Part shown: one piece after another, positions 11,599 through 24,100 of the stretch
How the letters are laid out: every line of letters starts with the position of its first letter
How positions within the stretch are numbered: position 1 is the first letter of the stretch
DNA from: Mercurialis annua
Lineage: Eukaryota; Streptophyta; Magnoliopsida; Malpighiales; Euphorbiaceae
NCBI RefSeq assembly: GCF_937616625.2
Contig: NC_065571.1
Span: forward strand, 31,643,879 to 31,707,878
Length of the DNA: 64,000 bases
Direction of reading: 5' to 3'
Translations under genes and position numbers: made by a program
The notes under the pieces: model-generated
What the model was told of the DNA's origin: nothing
Database searches by the model: none
What the model saw: only the letters and a program-made list of their open reading frames with translations

Positions 11599-13585
11599 TG
11601 TTGGCGCAGCGGGAGGCGCGGCTACGGATCATATATTTCAATTCAAAATCGAAATTCCAATAATCCGAATCCTAAAGTTGATCATACCAACAACAAATGG
11701 ATCGTCGTATCATTTAGTAAAAAGGACGCATCTAGGAATCATAAGAAGAATACCTATGTCGATTCTCCAACGATTCTTGTAGTCCCGAAAGTACGGTGAC
11801 CTCAAGCTCGTCCACACGAGTATGCGTCCGATTGAATCCTCGCCTTGAAGTAATCTGCAAGAGTTCCTCTTGTTGAGCAGCCCTAAGCTCAAACTCTCAC
11901 CACGATCACTACCTTGCTCGGATATGTGAAAAACGTCGCCAAGTTTTTCCCGTGATTGATGACTCCTTGAACTCCTTCAAGTGATTTCTCTTTCTACAAC
12001 TTTGTAGTGAGATGTGTGTTGTGTGGTGTGAAATGAGCAAGGACATGCTCTATTTATAGGCTAGAGCATGTCTTAAGAATGCAACACCTTGCATGCTAGG
12101 TGTCACACACCAAGCAAAGGTGTTGCCACCACATGACACCTTTCATGTGTTGACATCACATAGGTGACATCATATAGGTGATGTCATCATATGACATCCC
12201 ATATATGACATAAGTTTATCTCATTACATCATCACCATGACATCATCATTCCATTAGCTTATGATTGATGATTTAAGTATCATTAATTACACTAATTAAT
12301 TACTTAAACCTTTTAATCATAAAACTTGGTTAAAAATATAGTTAGGTTCCTACTAATTTATAACTCTTATAAATTAGTCCCTAATTAACTTGAACATAGT
12401 ACAATTAGGTTCCTACTAATTTATAACTCTTACAAATTAGTCCCTAATTTGTACTTGTTTTTCATCTTAGATTAATTTCCGAGATATGCTAGTATCCATA
12501 TGAAATTGATCTTTCGTAAACTCAATCGGTTGCACACTCTATTGAGTGTGACTAACTAGGTTCACATCTATATGGCAACGAGAGACATAAGAAACGCATA
12601 TCTTATATTAAATAATTAAATCCCATTTAATTATTAATTCTCGTAGATCGAGAGTGACGTCTAGCAACATATCACGACCCCCAAATAGAGATGAATGTTT
12701 CGATGCATTCTTTATGAACCAATGTTCATAATACCGTACACTCAAAATTCCCTTCATCTAAGATTCCAATCTCTACTAGTGTCACGGTTAAGTCAAACAC
12801 TGTTTGTCTTGATCATATGACCTCATCTCTCAGTTCTAATTCTTGATAAATATGACTTCCACTAGAAACAACTTTCTATGTAAGTCATATACACCTGCTC
12901 AGGTTTTATCCTCCATCAAGAACAATTCGAGATAGCATAAAATCTTGTCTCCGTTCATCCAGAGTGATGAATCCTTTCTAGGTTAAACCACTATCACCAT
13001 ATACAACTAATTAGAGCCAACACATCCCGCGGCCCTAGCTCATGAAAGATCTAGGGTTAAGGAGTATCAAACTCTAATCACCTATATACAAGATACTGTC
13101 ACTGCAAGTCAAAGGATATATGTACAATTATGAACCAGATGACAGTAAATTGACTTTGATGAATTACCATGTATAAGTCATCTATCGTCACTTGTTCGAC
13201 TCACTCAACAACTTGAGTGTCCACATGTTTATTCAGATCCCCATTAAGTAGTATGAGACTCACTACTTCCTATAATTAGTAACTCTTTACTTATCATGAG
13301 AATAAACCGGGGTGACGATCTTTTCGGGATAATGCGATGCCCTTATTCGTAGGACCACATCGATCGTGAACGATTATTTAGATCACTTGTATAATAGAAT
13401 CTGTCACTCATATTCTTACTACCTTAAGAATAGATTCTATCACAATATGATAAGGACAATATGTATTAAATAAACACTTAGTTGATGAGACACTTAGTTC
13501 AAATAAAAACATATATATCATTTCCAATGGGATTTGTTTATACAAGAATAAATACAAAATGGCCCTAGGGCACAAACTACTAACA
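11599..13585 (-). mobile_element. Solo Ty1/copia LTR inserted in reverse orientation
   Basis: A 1987-bp sequence bounded by TGTTGGCGCAG and CTACTAACA, so on its own strand it runs TGTTAGTAG to CTGCGCCAACA, with TG...CA ends. It is flanked by GCGAT on both sides (11594-11598 and 13586-13590), a perfect 5-bp target duplication. The reverse complement matches the copia LTR at 40099-41609 over most of its length (for example the GAGCTAGGGCCGCGGGATGT region and the TCGACATAGGTATTCTTCTTATGATTCC region). No internal region is present, so this is a solo LTR left by LTR-LTR recombination. Confidence 0.95.
12051..12060 (-). promoter_or_regulatory. TATA box of the solo copia LTR
   Basis: On the minus strand the sequence reads CCTATAAATAGAGC. 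The copia LTR at 41167-41177 has CATATAAATAG at the matching place, so the position is conserved between the two copies. Confidence 0.6.
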
Positions 13586-13650
13586 GCGATGGCCCGTCGC
13601 GCCTCGCGACGCGCCTGCCATCATGCCCTGCGAGTAAATTCCGACGTGGG

Positions 13651-13665
13651 GTCTATAAATAGACC
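13651..13665 (+). promoter_or_regulatory. TATA box of the Gypsy-1 LTR
   Basis: GTCTATAAATAGACC, a good plant TATA box inside a short palindrome, about 65 bp downstream of the solo LTR insertion and just after a GC-rich island containing GTCGCGCCTCGCGAC. CATTTCTACTAAAACCCTAGCC, a typical plant leader context, follows it. Confidence 0.65.
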
Positions 13666-15439
13666 CCTTAACCTAACCTAATCGTGTTTTTTCCATTTCT
13701 ACTAAAACCCTAGCCGACACTCTTCCTTTGCAATCCTGAAACTTCATCTTCATCATTCAAATCATCCCAAATTCGATAAGCTCTTCACCTATGCTCTTTA
13801 TGTTATGTACGATATCGTCTCGCCGCTCGTAACTCGTGGTGTTCATTGGTTAGCTTGCGTATTAACATAACTTCACGTCCAAACCGATTCATATTGCCCC
13901 CGGAATCACTGAGCTTCATTATAATACAAGTCGGTACGTAAATCTCTTGGCTTGAGCTGCGATTACGGTTACGTGTTGTGAGTTTCATTACTGTCGAATA
14001 GTTCTTGATTTCTATGTTGTTATTTTAGCCTTATCGGGTTTGTTCTTCGTCGATCCTTATCGATCCAACGATCGCTACGAACCTCACGTTTTGAAATCGA
14101 TAACGGTACGTTAAAATCCTTCGTTCTATGCATTATGGTTCACTGTAACCTTACTTTGTTTTTCTGCCGTTACTTAGGCTGCGAGTTCTTGATGTTGTAG
14201 TTGATTATTAGGCCTTGAATTGGTGTTTATTGTTTGAGAATCATTGATGTGTTTGTGGTTAAGGGTTCAAGATTTGGTTTTGTCAAGAAGTTGCCCGAAT
14301 GTGTTGCTTTCGTTATTGCAGTACTGTGTATGGGTAGTTGTTCATAATCTGCTTTCATTGAAGGGGATGGTCAAAAGACCAAAATGATCATTTCATTATT
14401 TTGGTTAAATAAATTTAATCCTTCAACTTAGTTTTACCTATTGATTTTGGTTTGGATAATAACTTGAACTCGCTTGTTCTTATATAGACAATTTGAATAC
14501 GTTATATAATTTACAACTTAAATTAATGTAATTACTCGGGTAGTTATATCAAAAATTCAAATTGGCGTGAATATGGCTAAATTACAATTTAGCCCCTGAA
14601 CATTTTTATAACTTATATAAGTAAGTTTTTGATTAGTAACTTTATATTTTGTTTTAATTACAAACAAAAATAATTAATTTGATTTCAAATATCAAATTGG
14701 CTAAAGTACAGTTTAGTCCCTAATTGGATAAAGTATAGTTTAGTCCCTAAACTTTATAAACTTAAAATGGTTAAGTTTTGGTTGTAACTCGGGTTACTTG
14801 AAATTGAAGTTGTTGAGTTCCGCTTTTAAAATGAATTATTATTTTATCGAATTATTTTATAAATATAAACTCGGGTTTATATTTGATAAACGTTTTGAGT
14901 CGGGTTAGACTTGGGTCACCCGACAAGTGAGGTTAAGTTGATAGTTAATGATAACTCGGCTAACCCACTATTTGGAAATTAATTATTATTTAAAGATTAT
15001 TAAATAATATTTATAAATTGGATTTTAAGCGAGAACTCAATAGACTTGTATTAATTGTACATTGTTACCTTTTGGGTATTTTTGTGTTGCTCTGGATTAT
15101 TTAATTCCGACGTGTTAATTGTGCTTGTCCTATGTGGTGTCTAGTACTCTCTAGAGTTAGGGTCTATTTTTAATAATTATTTTATTTGTCTAGACCCGTC
15201 TATTGTTCGTGCTCCAGAGGCGCTTGCCGGTTATCACGTGGATTACCAAGCAGTGAGTTTGTACTTACTATTTACCGCTTTATTAAGTAAATTGTTATTT
15301 TAATAATAAATATATATACTGTACGTATATTTCGAACTGTTTTTATATTATGGCTTCTAGTTGGAACATGCTACCTAATGGGCATCATTTAGGACTGCGT
15401 GCGCACCGGTATTGATCTGGGTAAGGTATATATGGAAAT

Positions 15440-15565
15440 GTGGTAACTTGGTAAGAGCGTAGCTCTCGGGACCAGGTAGAGGAACTCGGTGTAGCTCAGC
15501 TCTCGGGACTCTGGTATAAGAGTGGTCAGTGGTAACTCGGTGTAGCTCAGCTCTCGGGACCACAC
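15440..15565 (+). repeat. Triple CTCGGTGTAGCTCAGCTCTCGGGA-type motif in the LTR
   Basis: Three spaced copies: a degenerate GAGCGTAGCTCTCGGGACC and two copies reading ACTCGGTGTAGCTCAGC then TCTCGGGAC. Each holds a short GAGCT/AGCTC self-complementary core. The same triplet occurs in the LTRs at about 54030-54147 and 61590-61707, and a weaker single version (TCGGCTACGGTGTAGCCTGG) in the Gypsy-2 LTR near 28812. The function is not known to me. Confidence 0.6.
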
Positions 15566-16843
15566 CTATTGGATTATGTTATGTATTTAGAATTGTGGAT
15601 TAGGGTTCCAACTATTATTCGTAATATCATTATTAAATGTTTTATACGGTTTTAAAGGTTTTCCACTTAATAAATGTCGATAGTGGTATAAATTCATCTC
15701 ATTATATCTGACCCTGTTGTTTTCCCAATTTTTTACAGGGTTATGATCTGAGAGAGTCTGGTGATCTCCGTATTTACTTTTATTCGGAGGTTCCATTTAT
15801 TTTTGATAAACTGTAAAACTGTTTTATTCTTAGACCGCAGTAGTAATTAGATGTCTTTATAATTATTATAATTTTTGTCGGATTGGTTCGACTGGTTATA
15901 TTGCTTTGGCATGTTATATTATTTACATTGGTTTATGATAAATCTATTTTAAACTCAGAATTGGATAAGCATGTTATATTAACTTTTGAATATTGTCACT
16001 GCTAGATTTAGGCTGAAGTCTCGGATGCCCCAGAGCATTGGTTTTCTGCAGGTTTATGTGTTTTTATGTTAATTGAAAGGCTAGCTACGGGTTTTGGTAC
16101 TACATTACCCATACCCTAGCGCCAGTCGCGATTCATGAAAATGGGTCGTGACAGAAACAAATCCAAACATCTCACCTTTTTAGTGATTTATGCCAAACGT
16201 GTGCAAACGTTACGAAACAAATCCAAACGTTTCTCCTTTTTAGAGATTAAAGCTAAACGTTTACAAACGTTACGAAACAAATCTAAACGTTTCACCTTTT
16301 TAGCGATTTAAGCCAAACGTTTACAAACGTTACGTAACAAATCCAAACGTTTCATCTTTTTAGTGATTTAAGCGAAACGTTTACAAACGTTACGTAACAA
16401 ATCCAAGCGTTTCACCTTTTTAGCAATTTAAGCCAAACGTTTACAAAAGTTACAAAATAAATCCAAGAATTTCACCTTTTTAGCAATTTAAGCCAAACTT
16501 TTACAAACGTTACGAAACAAATTCAAACATTTCACCTTTTTAGCGATTTAAGCCAAACGTTTACAAACGTTACGAAACAAATCAAATTATTTCACGTTTT
16601 TAGCGATTTAAGCCAAACGTTTACAAAAGTTACGAAACAAATCCAAGCGTTTCATCTTTTTAGCGATTTAAGCCAAACGTTTACAAACGTTATGAAACAA
16701 ATTCAAACTTTTTGCCTTTTTAGCAATTTAAGCCAAACATTTATAAAGATTACGAAACAAATCCCAGCGTTTCACCTTTTTATCAATTTAAGCCAAATGT
16801 TTACAAACATTACGAAAAAAATCCAAATGTTTCACCTTTTTAG

Positions 16844-19800
16844 CGACTTAAGCCAAACGTTTACAAAGGTTATAAAAATAATCCAAATGTTTCACCTTTT
16901 TAGTAATTTAAGAGAAACGTTTACAAACGTTACGAAACAAATCCAAGCGTTTTACCTTTTTAACAATTTAAGTCAAACATTTACAAACGTTACGAAACAA
17001 TTCCAAGCATTTTACCTTTTTAGCAATTTAAGCCAAATGTTTACTAACGTTACAAAACAAATCCAAATGAGCATTACGAAACAAGTTCAAACGTTTCCCC
17101 ATTTAAGTGATTTATGCCAAACGATTAAAACGTTACGGAAAAAATCCAAACATTTTACCTTTTTAATTAGCAATTTAAGCCAAAAGTTTTCAAACAATAG
17201 GAAAAAAATCCAAACGTTTAATATTTTTAGCAATTTAAGCCAAACGTTTACGAACGTTACGAAACAAAACCAAGCGTTTCACATTTTTAGCAATGTAAGA
17301 CAAACGTTTAAAAACGTAACGAAACAAATCCAAGCGTTCCACCTTTTTTGAAATTTAAGCAAACCGTTTACAAAAGTTACGGAAGAAATCCAAATGTTTC
17401 ACCGTTTTAGCGATTTAAGCCAAACGTTTACATACGTTACGAAACAAATCAAAAGGTTTAACCATTTTAGCGATTTAAGCCAAACGTTTACAAACGGTAC
17501 GAAACAAATCCGAATATTTCGCCTTTTTAGCGATTTAAGCCAAACGTTTATAAATGCTACGAAACAAATCCAAACATTTCACCTTTTTAGCAATTTAAGC
17601 CAAACGTTTACAAACGTTACGAAACAAATCCAAGCGTTTCTTCTTTTTAGCAATTTAAGCCAAACGTTTACAAACGTTACAAAACAAATCAAAGCGTTTC
17701 ACCTTTTTAGCAGTTTAAGCCAAATGTTACAAAGGTTACGAAACAAATCCATACGTTTCACCTTTATAACGATTTAGACGAAACATTTACAAACGATACG
17801 AAACAAATCCAAATGTTTCACCTTTTTAGCGATTTAAGCCAAATGTTTACAAACGTTACGAAACAAATCCAAATGTTTCGCCTTTTTAGCAATTTAAGCC
17901 AAACGTTTACAAACGATACGAAACAAATCCAAACGTTTCTCCTTTTTACCGATTTAAGCCAATCGCTTACAAACGTGACGAAACAAATTCAAACGTTTCA
18001 CCTTTATCGCGATTTAAGCCAAACATTTACAAACGTTACGAAACAAATCCAAATGTTTCGCCTTTTTAGGAATTTAAGCCAAACTTTTACAAGCGTTACG
18101 AAACAAATCCAAGCGTTTCCCCTTTTAGCAATTTAAGCCAAACATTTACAAACGTTCCGAAACAAATCCAAGCATTTCACGTTTTTAGCAATTTAAACCA
18201 AACGTTTACAAACATTCCGAAACAAATCCAAGCATTTCACCTTTTTAGCAATTTAAGCAAACGTTAACAAACGTTACGAAACAAATCCAAACGTTTCACC
18301 TTTTTAGCGATTTAAGGCAAACGTTAACAAACGTTAAGAAACAAATCCAAACGTTTCACCTTTTTAGTAATTTAAGCCAAACGTTTACAAACGTTACGAA
18401 ACAAATCCAAGTGTTTCACCTTTTTAGTAATTTAAGCCAAACGTTTACAAACGTTACGAAACAAATCCAAGTGTTTCACCTTTTTAGCAATTTAAGCAAA
18501 ACGTTTACAAACGTTACGAAAAAAATCCAAATTTTTCTCCATTTTAGCGATTTAAGACAAACGTTTAAAACGTTATGAAACAAATCCAAACATTTCACCT
18601 TTTTAGTGATTTATGCTAAACGTTTACAAACTTTACGAAACAAATCCAAACGTTTCGCCTTTTTAGCGATTGAAGCCAAACGTTTACAAACGTTACGAAA
18701 CAAATCCAAACATTTCTCCATTTTAGTCATTTAAGCAAAACATTTACAAACGTTACGAAACAAATCCAAGCGTTTCCCTTTTTTAGCAATTTAAGCCAAA
18801 CGTTTACAAGCGTTAAGAAACAAATACAAGCGTTTCACCTTTTTAGTAATTTAAGCCAAACCTTTGCAAACGTTACGAAACAAATCCAAGCGTTTCACCT
18901 TTTTAGCAATATAAGCCAAATGTTTACAAAAGTTACGAAACAAATCCAAACGTTTCCGATTTTTAGCTATTGAAGCCAAACGTTTACAAACGTTACGAAA
19001 CAAAACCAAATGTTTAAAACGTTACGAAACAAATCCAAATGTTTCATATTTTTACGATTTAAGCAAAACCTTTACAAACGTTCCGGAACAAATCCAAACG
19101 TTTCATATTTTTAACGATTTAAGCCAAACCATTACAAACGTTACGAAACAAAACCAAGCGTTTCACCTTTTTTGCAAATTAGGTCAAACGTTTACAAACG
19201 TTACGAAACAAATCGAAGCGTTTCACCTTTTTAGCAATTTAAGCCAAATGTTTACAAACGTTCCGAAGCATATCCAAGTGTTTCACCTTCTTTGCAATTT
19301 AAGCCAATTGTTTACAAAAGTTACGAAACAAATCCAAACGTTTCCCTTTTTTTAGCGATTTAAGCCAAATGTTTACAAACGTTACAAAAAAAACCAATCG
19401 TTTCACCTTTTTAACGATTTAAGCCAAACGTTTATAAACGCTACTAAGCCAATCTAAACGTTTCACCTTTTTAGCAATTTAAGCCAAACATTTACAAAAG
19501 TTACGAAACAAATCCAAGAGTTTCTCCTTTTTAGTAATTTAAGCCAAGAGTTTACAAATGTTACGAAACAAATCAAAGTGTTTCACCTTTTTAGCAATAT
19601 AAGCAAAATATTTACAAAGATTATGAAAAATATCCATACGTTTCACCTTATTAGAAATTTAAGCCAAAACGTTTATAAACGCTACGAAACAAATCCAAAT
19701 GTTACACCTTTTTAGCAATTTAAGCCAAACGTTTACAAACGTTACGAAACAACTCCAAGAGTTTCTCCTTTATAGCAGTGTAAGCCAAGAGATTGCAAAC

Positions 19801-21174
19801 ATTAGGAAACAAATCCAAGCGTTTCACCTTTTTAGCAATTTAAGCCAAATGTTTACAAACGTTACAATAGAAATCCAAGCGTTTCACCTATTTAGAGATT
19901 TAAACCGAACGTTTACAAACATTACGAAACAAAACAAAACATTTCACCTTTTTAGCAATTTAAGCCAAACGTTTACAAACGTTACGAAACAAATCCAAAC
20001 GTTTCCCCATTTTAGCATTTTAAACCAAACGTTTAAAACATTACGAAACAAATCCAAACATTATACCAAACATTTGCAAACGTTACGAAACAAATCCAAA
20101 CGTTTCACCTTTTTAGCGATTGAAGCTAAACGTTTACAAACGTGACGAAACAAATCAAACGTTTCACCTTTTTAGCGATTTAAGCCAAACGTTTACAAAT
20201 GTTACGTAACAAATCCAAACGTTTCACCTTTTTAGCGATTTAAGCCAAACGTTTACAAACGTTACGTAACAAATCCAAGTGTTTCACCTTTTTAGCAATT
20301 TAAGCCAAACGTTTACAAAAGTTACGAAACAAATCCCAGTGTTTCACCTTTTTAGCAATTAAAGCCAAACGTTTACAAACGTTACGAAAGAAATCCAGAC
20401 ATTTCATCTTTTTAGCGATTTAAGCCAAACATTTACAAACGGTACGAAACCAATCCAAATGTTTCACGTTTTCAGCGATTTAAGCCAAACTTTTACAAAA
20501 GTTTCACCTTTTTAGCGATTTAAGCCAAACGTTTACAAATGTTATAAAACAAATCCAAACTTTTCACCTTTTTAGCAATTTAAGCCAAACGTTTACAAGC
20601 GTTACGAAACAAATCCAAACGTTTCACCTTTTTAGCACTTTAAGCCAAATGTTACAAAGGTTACGAAACAAATCCAAACATTTCACCTTTTTAACGATTT
20701 AAACGAAACATTTACAAGCGATATGAAACAAATCCAAACGTTTCACCTTTTTACCGATTTAAGCCAAACGTTTACAAACGTTACGAAACAAATTCAAACG
20801 TTTCACCTTTATAGCGATTTAAGCCAAACGTTTACAAACTTTACGAAACAAATCCAAACGTTTCGCCTTTTTAGGAATTTAAGCCAAACGTTTACAAGCT
20901 TTACGAAACAAATCCAAGCGTTTCACGTTTTTAGCAATTTAAGTCAAACGTTTACAAACGTTCCGAAACAAATCCAAGCGTTTCACCTTTTAAGCAATTT
21001 AAGCCAAACGTTTACAAACGTTACGAAACAAATCCAAACGTTTCACCTTTTTAGCGATTTAAGTCAAACATTAACAAACGTTAAGAAACAAATTCAAACG
21101 TTTCACCTTTTTAGTAATTTAAGCCAAACATTTACAAACTTTATGAAACAAATCCAAGTGTTTCACCTTTTTAG
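16844..21174 (-). repeat. Long tandem duplication, copy A (about 4.33 kb, 72 monomers)
   Basis: Matches 21175-25502 with only about ten differences that I could find by eye, including rare marker variants (AAATGAGCATTACGAAACAA near 17067, AACAATAGGAAAAAAATCC near 17192, the short TTACGATTTAAGC monomer near 19052, CATTATACCAAACATTTGC near 20060). Neighbouring monomers within the copy differ far more from each other than the two copies do. Confidence 0.93.
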
Positions 21175-24100
21175 CGACTTAAGCCAAACGTTTACAAAGG
21201 TTATAAAAAATAATCCAAATGTTTCACCTTTTTAGTAATTTAAGAGAAACGTTTACAAACGTTACGAAACAAATCCAAGCGTTTTACCTTTTTAACAATT
21301 TAAGTCAAACATTTACAAACGTTACGAAACAATTCCAAGCATTTTACCTTTTTAGCAATTTAAGCCAAATGTTTACTAACGTTACAAAACAAATCCAAAT
21401 GAGCATTACGAAACAAGTTCAAACGTTTCCCCATTTAAGTGATTTATGCCAAACGATTAAAACATTACGGAAAAAATCCAAACATTTTACCTTTTTAATT
21501 AGCAATTTAAGCCAAAAGTTTTCAAACAATAGGAAAAAAATCCAAACGTTTAATATTTTTAGCAATTTAAGCCAAACGTTTACGAACGTTACGAAACAAA
21601 ACCAAGCGTTTCACATTTTTAGCAATGTAAGACAAACGTTTAAAAACGTAACGAAACAAATCCAAGCGTTCCACCTTTTTTGAAATTTAAGCAAACCGTT
21701 TACAAAAGTTACGGAAGAAATCCAAATGTTTCACCGTTTTAGCGATTTAAGCCAAACGTTTACATACGTTACGAAACAAATCAAAAGGTTTAACCATTTT
21801 AGCGATTTAAGCCAAACGTTTACAAACGGTACGAAACAAATCCGAATATTTCGCCTTTTTAGCGATTTAAGCCAAACGTTTATAAATGCTACGAAACAAA
21901 TCCAAACGTACCTTTTTAGCAATTTAAGCCAAACGTTTACAAACGTTACGAAACAAATCCAAGCGTTTCTTCTTTTTAGCAATTTAAGCCAAACGTTTAC
22001 AAACGTTACGAAACAAATCAAAGCGTTTCACCTTTTTAGCAGTTTAAGCCAAATGTTACAAAGGTTACGAAACAAATCCATACGTTTCACCTTTATAACG
22101 ATTTAGACGAAACATTTACAAACGATACGAAACAAATCCAAATGTTTCACCTTTTTAGCGATTTAAGCCAAATGTTTACAAACGTTACGAAACAAATCCA
22201 AATGTTTCGCCTTTTTAGCAATTTAAGCCAAACGTTTACAAACGATACGAAACAATTCCAAACGTTTCTCCTTTTTACCGATTTAAGCCAATCGCTTACA
22301 AACGTGACGAAACAAATTCAAACGTTTCACCTTTATCGCGATTTAAGCCAAACATTTACAAACGTTACGAAACAAATCCAAATGTTTCGCCTTTTTAGGA
22401 ATTTAAGCCAAACTTTTACAAGCGTTACGAAACAAATCCAAGCGTTTCCCCTTTTAGCAATTTAAGCCAAACATTTACAAACGTTCCGAAACAAATCCAA
22501 GCATTTCACGTTTTTAGCAATTTAAACCAAACGTTTACAAACATTCCGAAACAAATCCAAGCATTTCACCTTTTTAGCAATTTAAGCAAACGTTAACAAA
22601 CGTTACGAAACAAATCCAAACGTTTCACCTTTTTAGCGATTTAAGGCAAACGTTAACAAACGTTAAGAAACAAATCCAAACGTTTCACCTTTTTAGTAAT
22701 TTAAGCCAAACGTTTACAAACGTTACGAAACAAATCCAAGTGTTTCACCTTTTTAGTAATTTAAGCCAAACGTTTACAAACGTTACGAAACAAATCCAAG
22801 TGTTTCACCTTTTTAGCAATTTAAGCAAAACGTTTACAAACGTTACGAAAAAATCCAAATTTTTCTCCATTTTAGCGATTTAAGACAAACGTTTAAAACG
22901 TTATGAAACAAATCCAAACATTTCACCTTTTTAGTGATTTATGCTAAACGTTTACAAACTTTACGAAACAAATCCAAACGTTTCGCCTTTTTAGCGATTG
23001 AAGCCAAACGTTTACAAACGTTACGAAACAAATCCAAACATTTCTCCATTTTAGTCATTTAAGCAAAACATTTACAAACGTTACGAAACAAATCCAAGCG
23101 TTTCCCTTTTTTAGCAATTTAAGCCAAACGTTTACAAGCGTTAAGAAACAAATACAAGCGTTTCACCTTTTTAGTAATTTAAGCCAAACCTTTGCAAACG
23201 TTACGAAACAAATCCAAGCGTTTCACCTTTTTAGCAATATAAGCCAAATGTTTACAAAAGTTACGAAACAAATCCAAACGTTTCCGATTTTTAGCTATTG
23301 AAGCCAAACGTTTACAAACGTTACGAAACAAAACCAAATGTTTAAAACGTTACGAAACAAATCCAAATGTTTCATATTTTTACGATTTAAGCAAAACCTT
23401 TACAAACGTTCCGGAACAAATCCAAACGTTTCATATTTTTAACGATTTAAGCCAAACCATTACAAACGTTACGAAACAAAACCAAGCGTTTCACCTTTTT
23501 TGCAAATTAGGTCAAACGTTTACAAACGTTACGAAACAAATCGAAGCGTTTCACCTTTTTAGCAATTTAAGCCAAACGTTTACAAACGTTCCGAAGCAAA
23601 TCCAAGTGTTTCACCTTCTTTGCAATTTAAGCCAATTGTTTACAAAAGTTACGAAACAAATCCAAACGTTTCCCTTTTTTTAGCGATTTAAGCCAAATGT
23701 TTACAAACGTTACAAAAAAAACCAATCGTTTCACCTTTTTAACGATTTAAGCCAAACGTTTATAAACGCTACTAAGCCAATCTAAACGTTTCACCTTTTT
23801 AGCAATTTAAGCCAAACATTTACAAAAGTTACGAAACAAATCCAAGAGTTTCTCCTTTTTAGTAATTTAAGCCAAGAGTTTACAAATGTTACGAAACAAA
23901 TCAAAGTGTTTCACCTTTTTAGCAATATAAGCAAAATATTTACAAAGATTATGAAAAATATCCATACGTTTCACCTTATTAGAAATTTAAGCCAAAACGT
24001 TTATAAACGCTACGAAACAAATCCAAATGTTACACCTTTTTAGCAATTTAAGCCAAACGTTTACAAACGTTACGAAACAACTCCAAGAGTTTCTCCTTTA

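Larger units (their letters stand above)
7419..16153 (+). mobile_element. Gypsy-1: 5'-truncated Ty3/gypsy chromovirus (Tekay/Del type)
   Basis: A plant Ty3/gypsy element running left to right: end of gag, protease, reverse transcriptase, RNase H, integrase, a chromodomain-like tail, polypurine tract and one complete 3' LTR. The 5' LTR, primer site and most of gag are missing; satellite is joined directly to gag. The domain order PR-RT-RH-IN and the C-terminal motif around VEECTWETESDMRNRYP fit the Tekay/Del chromoviruses. Three in-frame stops make it defective. The 3' LTR ends in GGGTCGTGACA and is followed by satellite GAAAC, the pentamer duplicated at Gypsy-2. Satellite runs forward on the left and inverted on the right, so the element lies at an array rearrangement. 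Confidence 0.92.
11354..16153 (+). repeat. Gypsy-1 3' LTR, split by a solo copia LTR
   Basis: Starts TATAATACCCCG, one base from the TGTAATACCCC start of the Gypsy-2 LTR, and ends GGGTCGTGACA. Without the inserted solo LTR (11599-13585) and one copy of its 5-bp target duplication it is about 2.8 kb. Its right half matches the LTRs at 51803 and 59363 (shared ACTCGGCTAACCCA, ACCGCTTTATTAAGTAAATTG and a triple GTAGCTCAGCTCTCGGGA-type motif near 15460-15560), while the left ends have diverged. A GC-rich island with a 10-bp perfect inverted repeat (AGGGCGCGAC at 11521, GTCGCGCCCT at 11561) lies upstream of the insertion. Confidence 0.88.
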
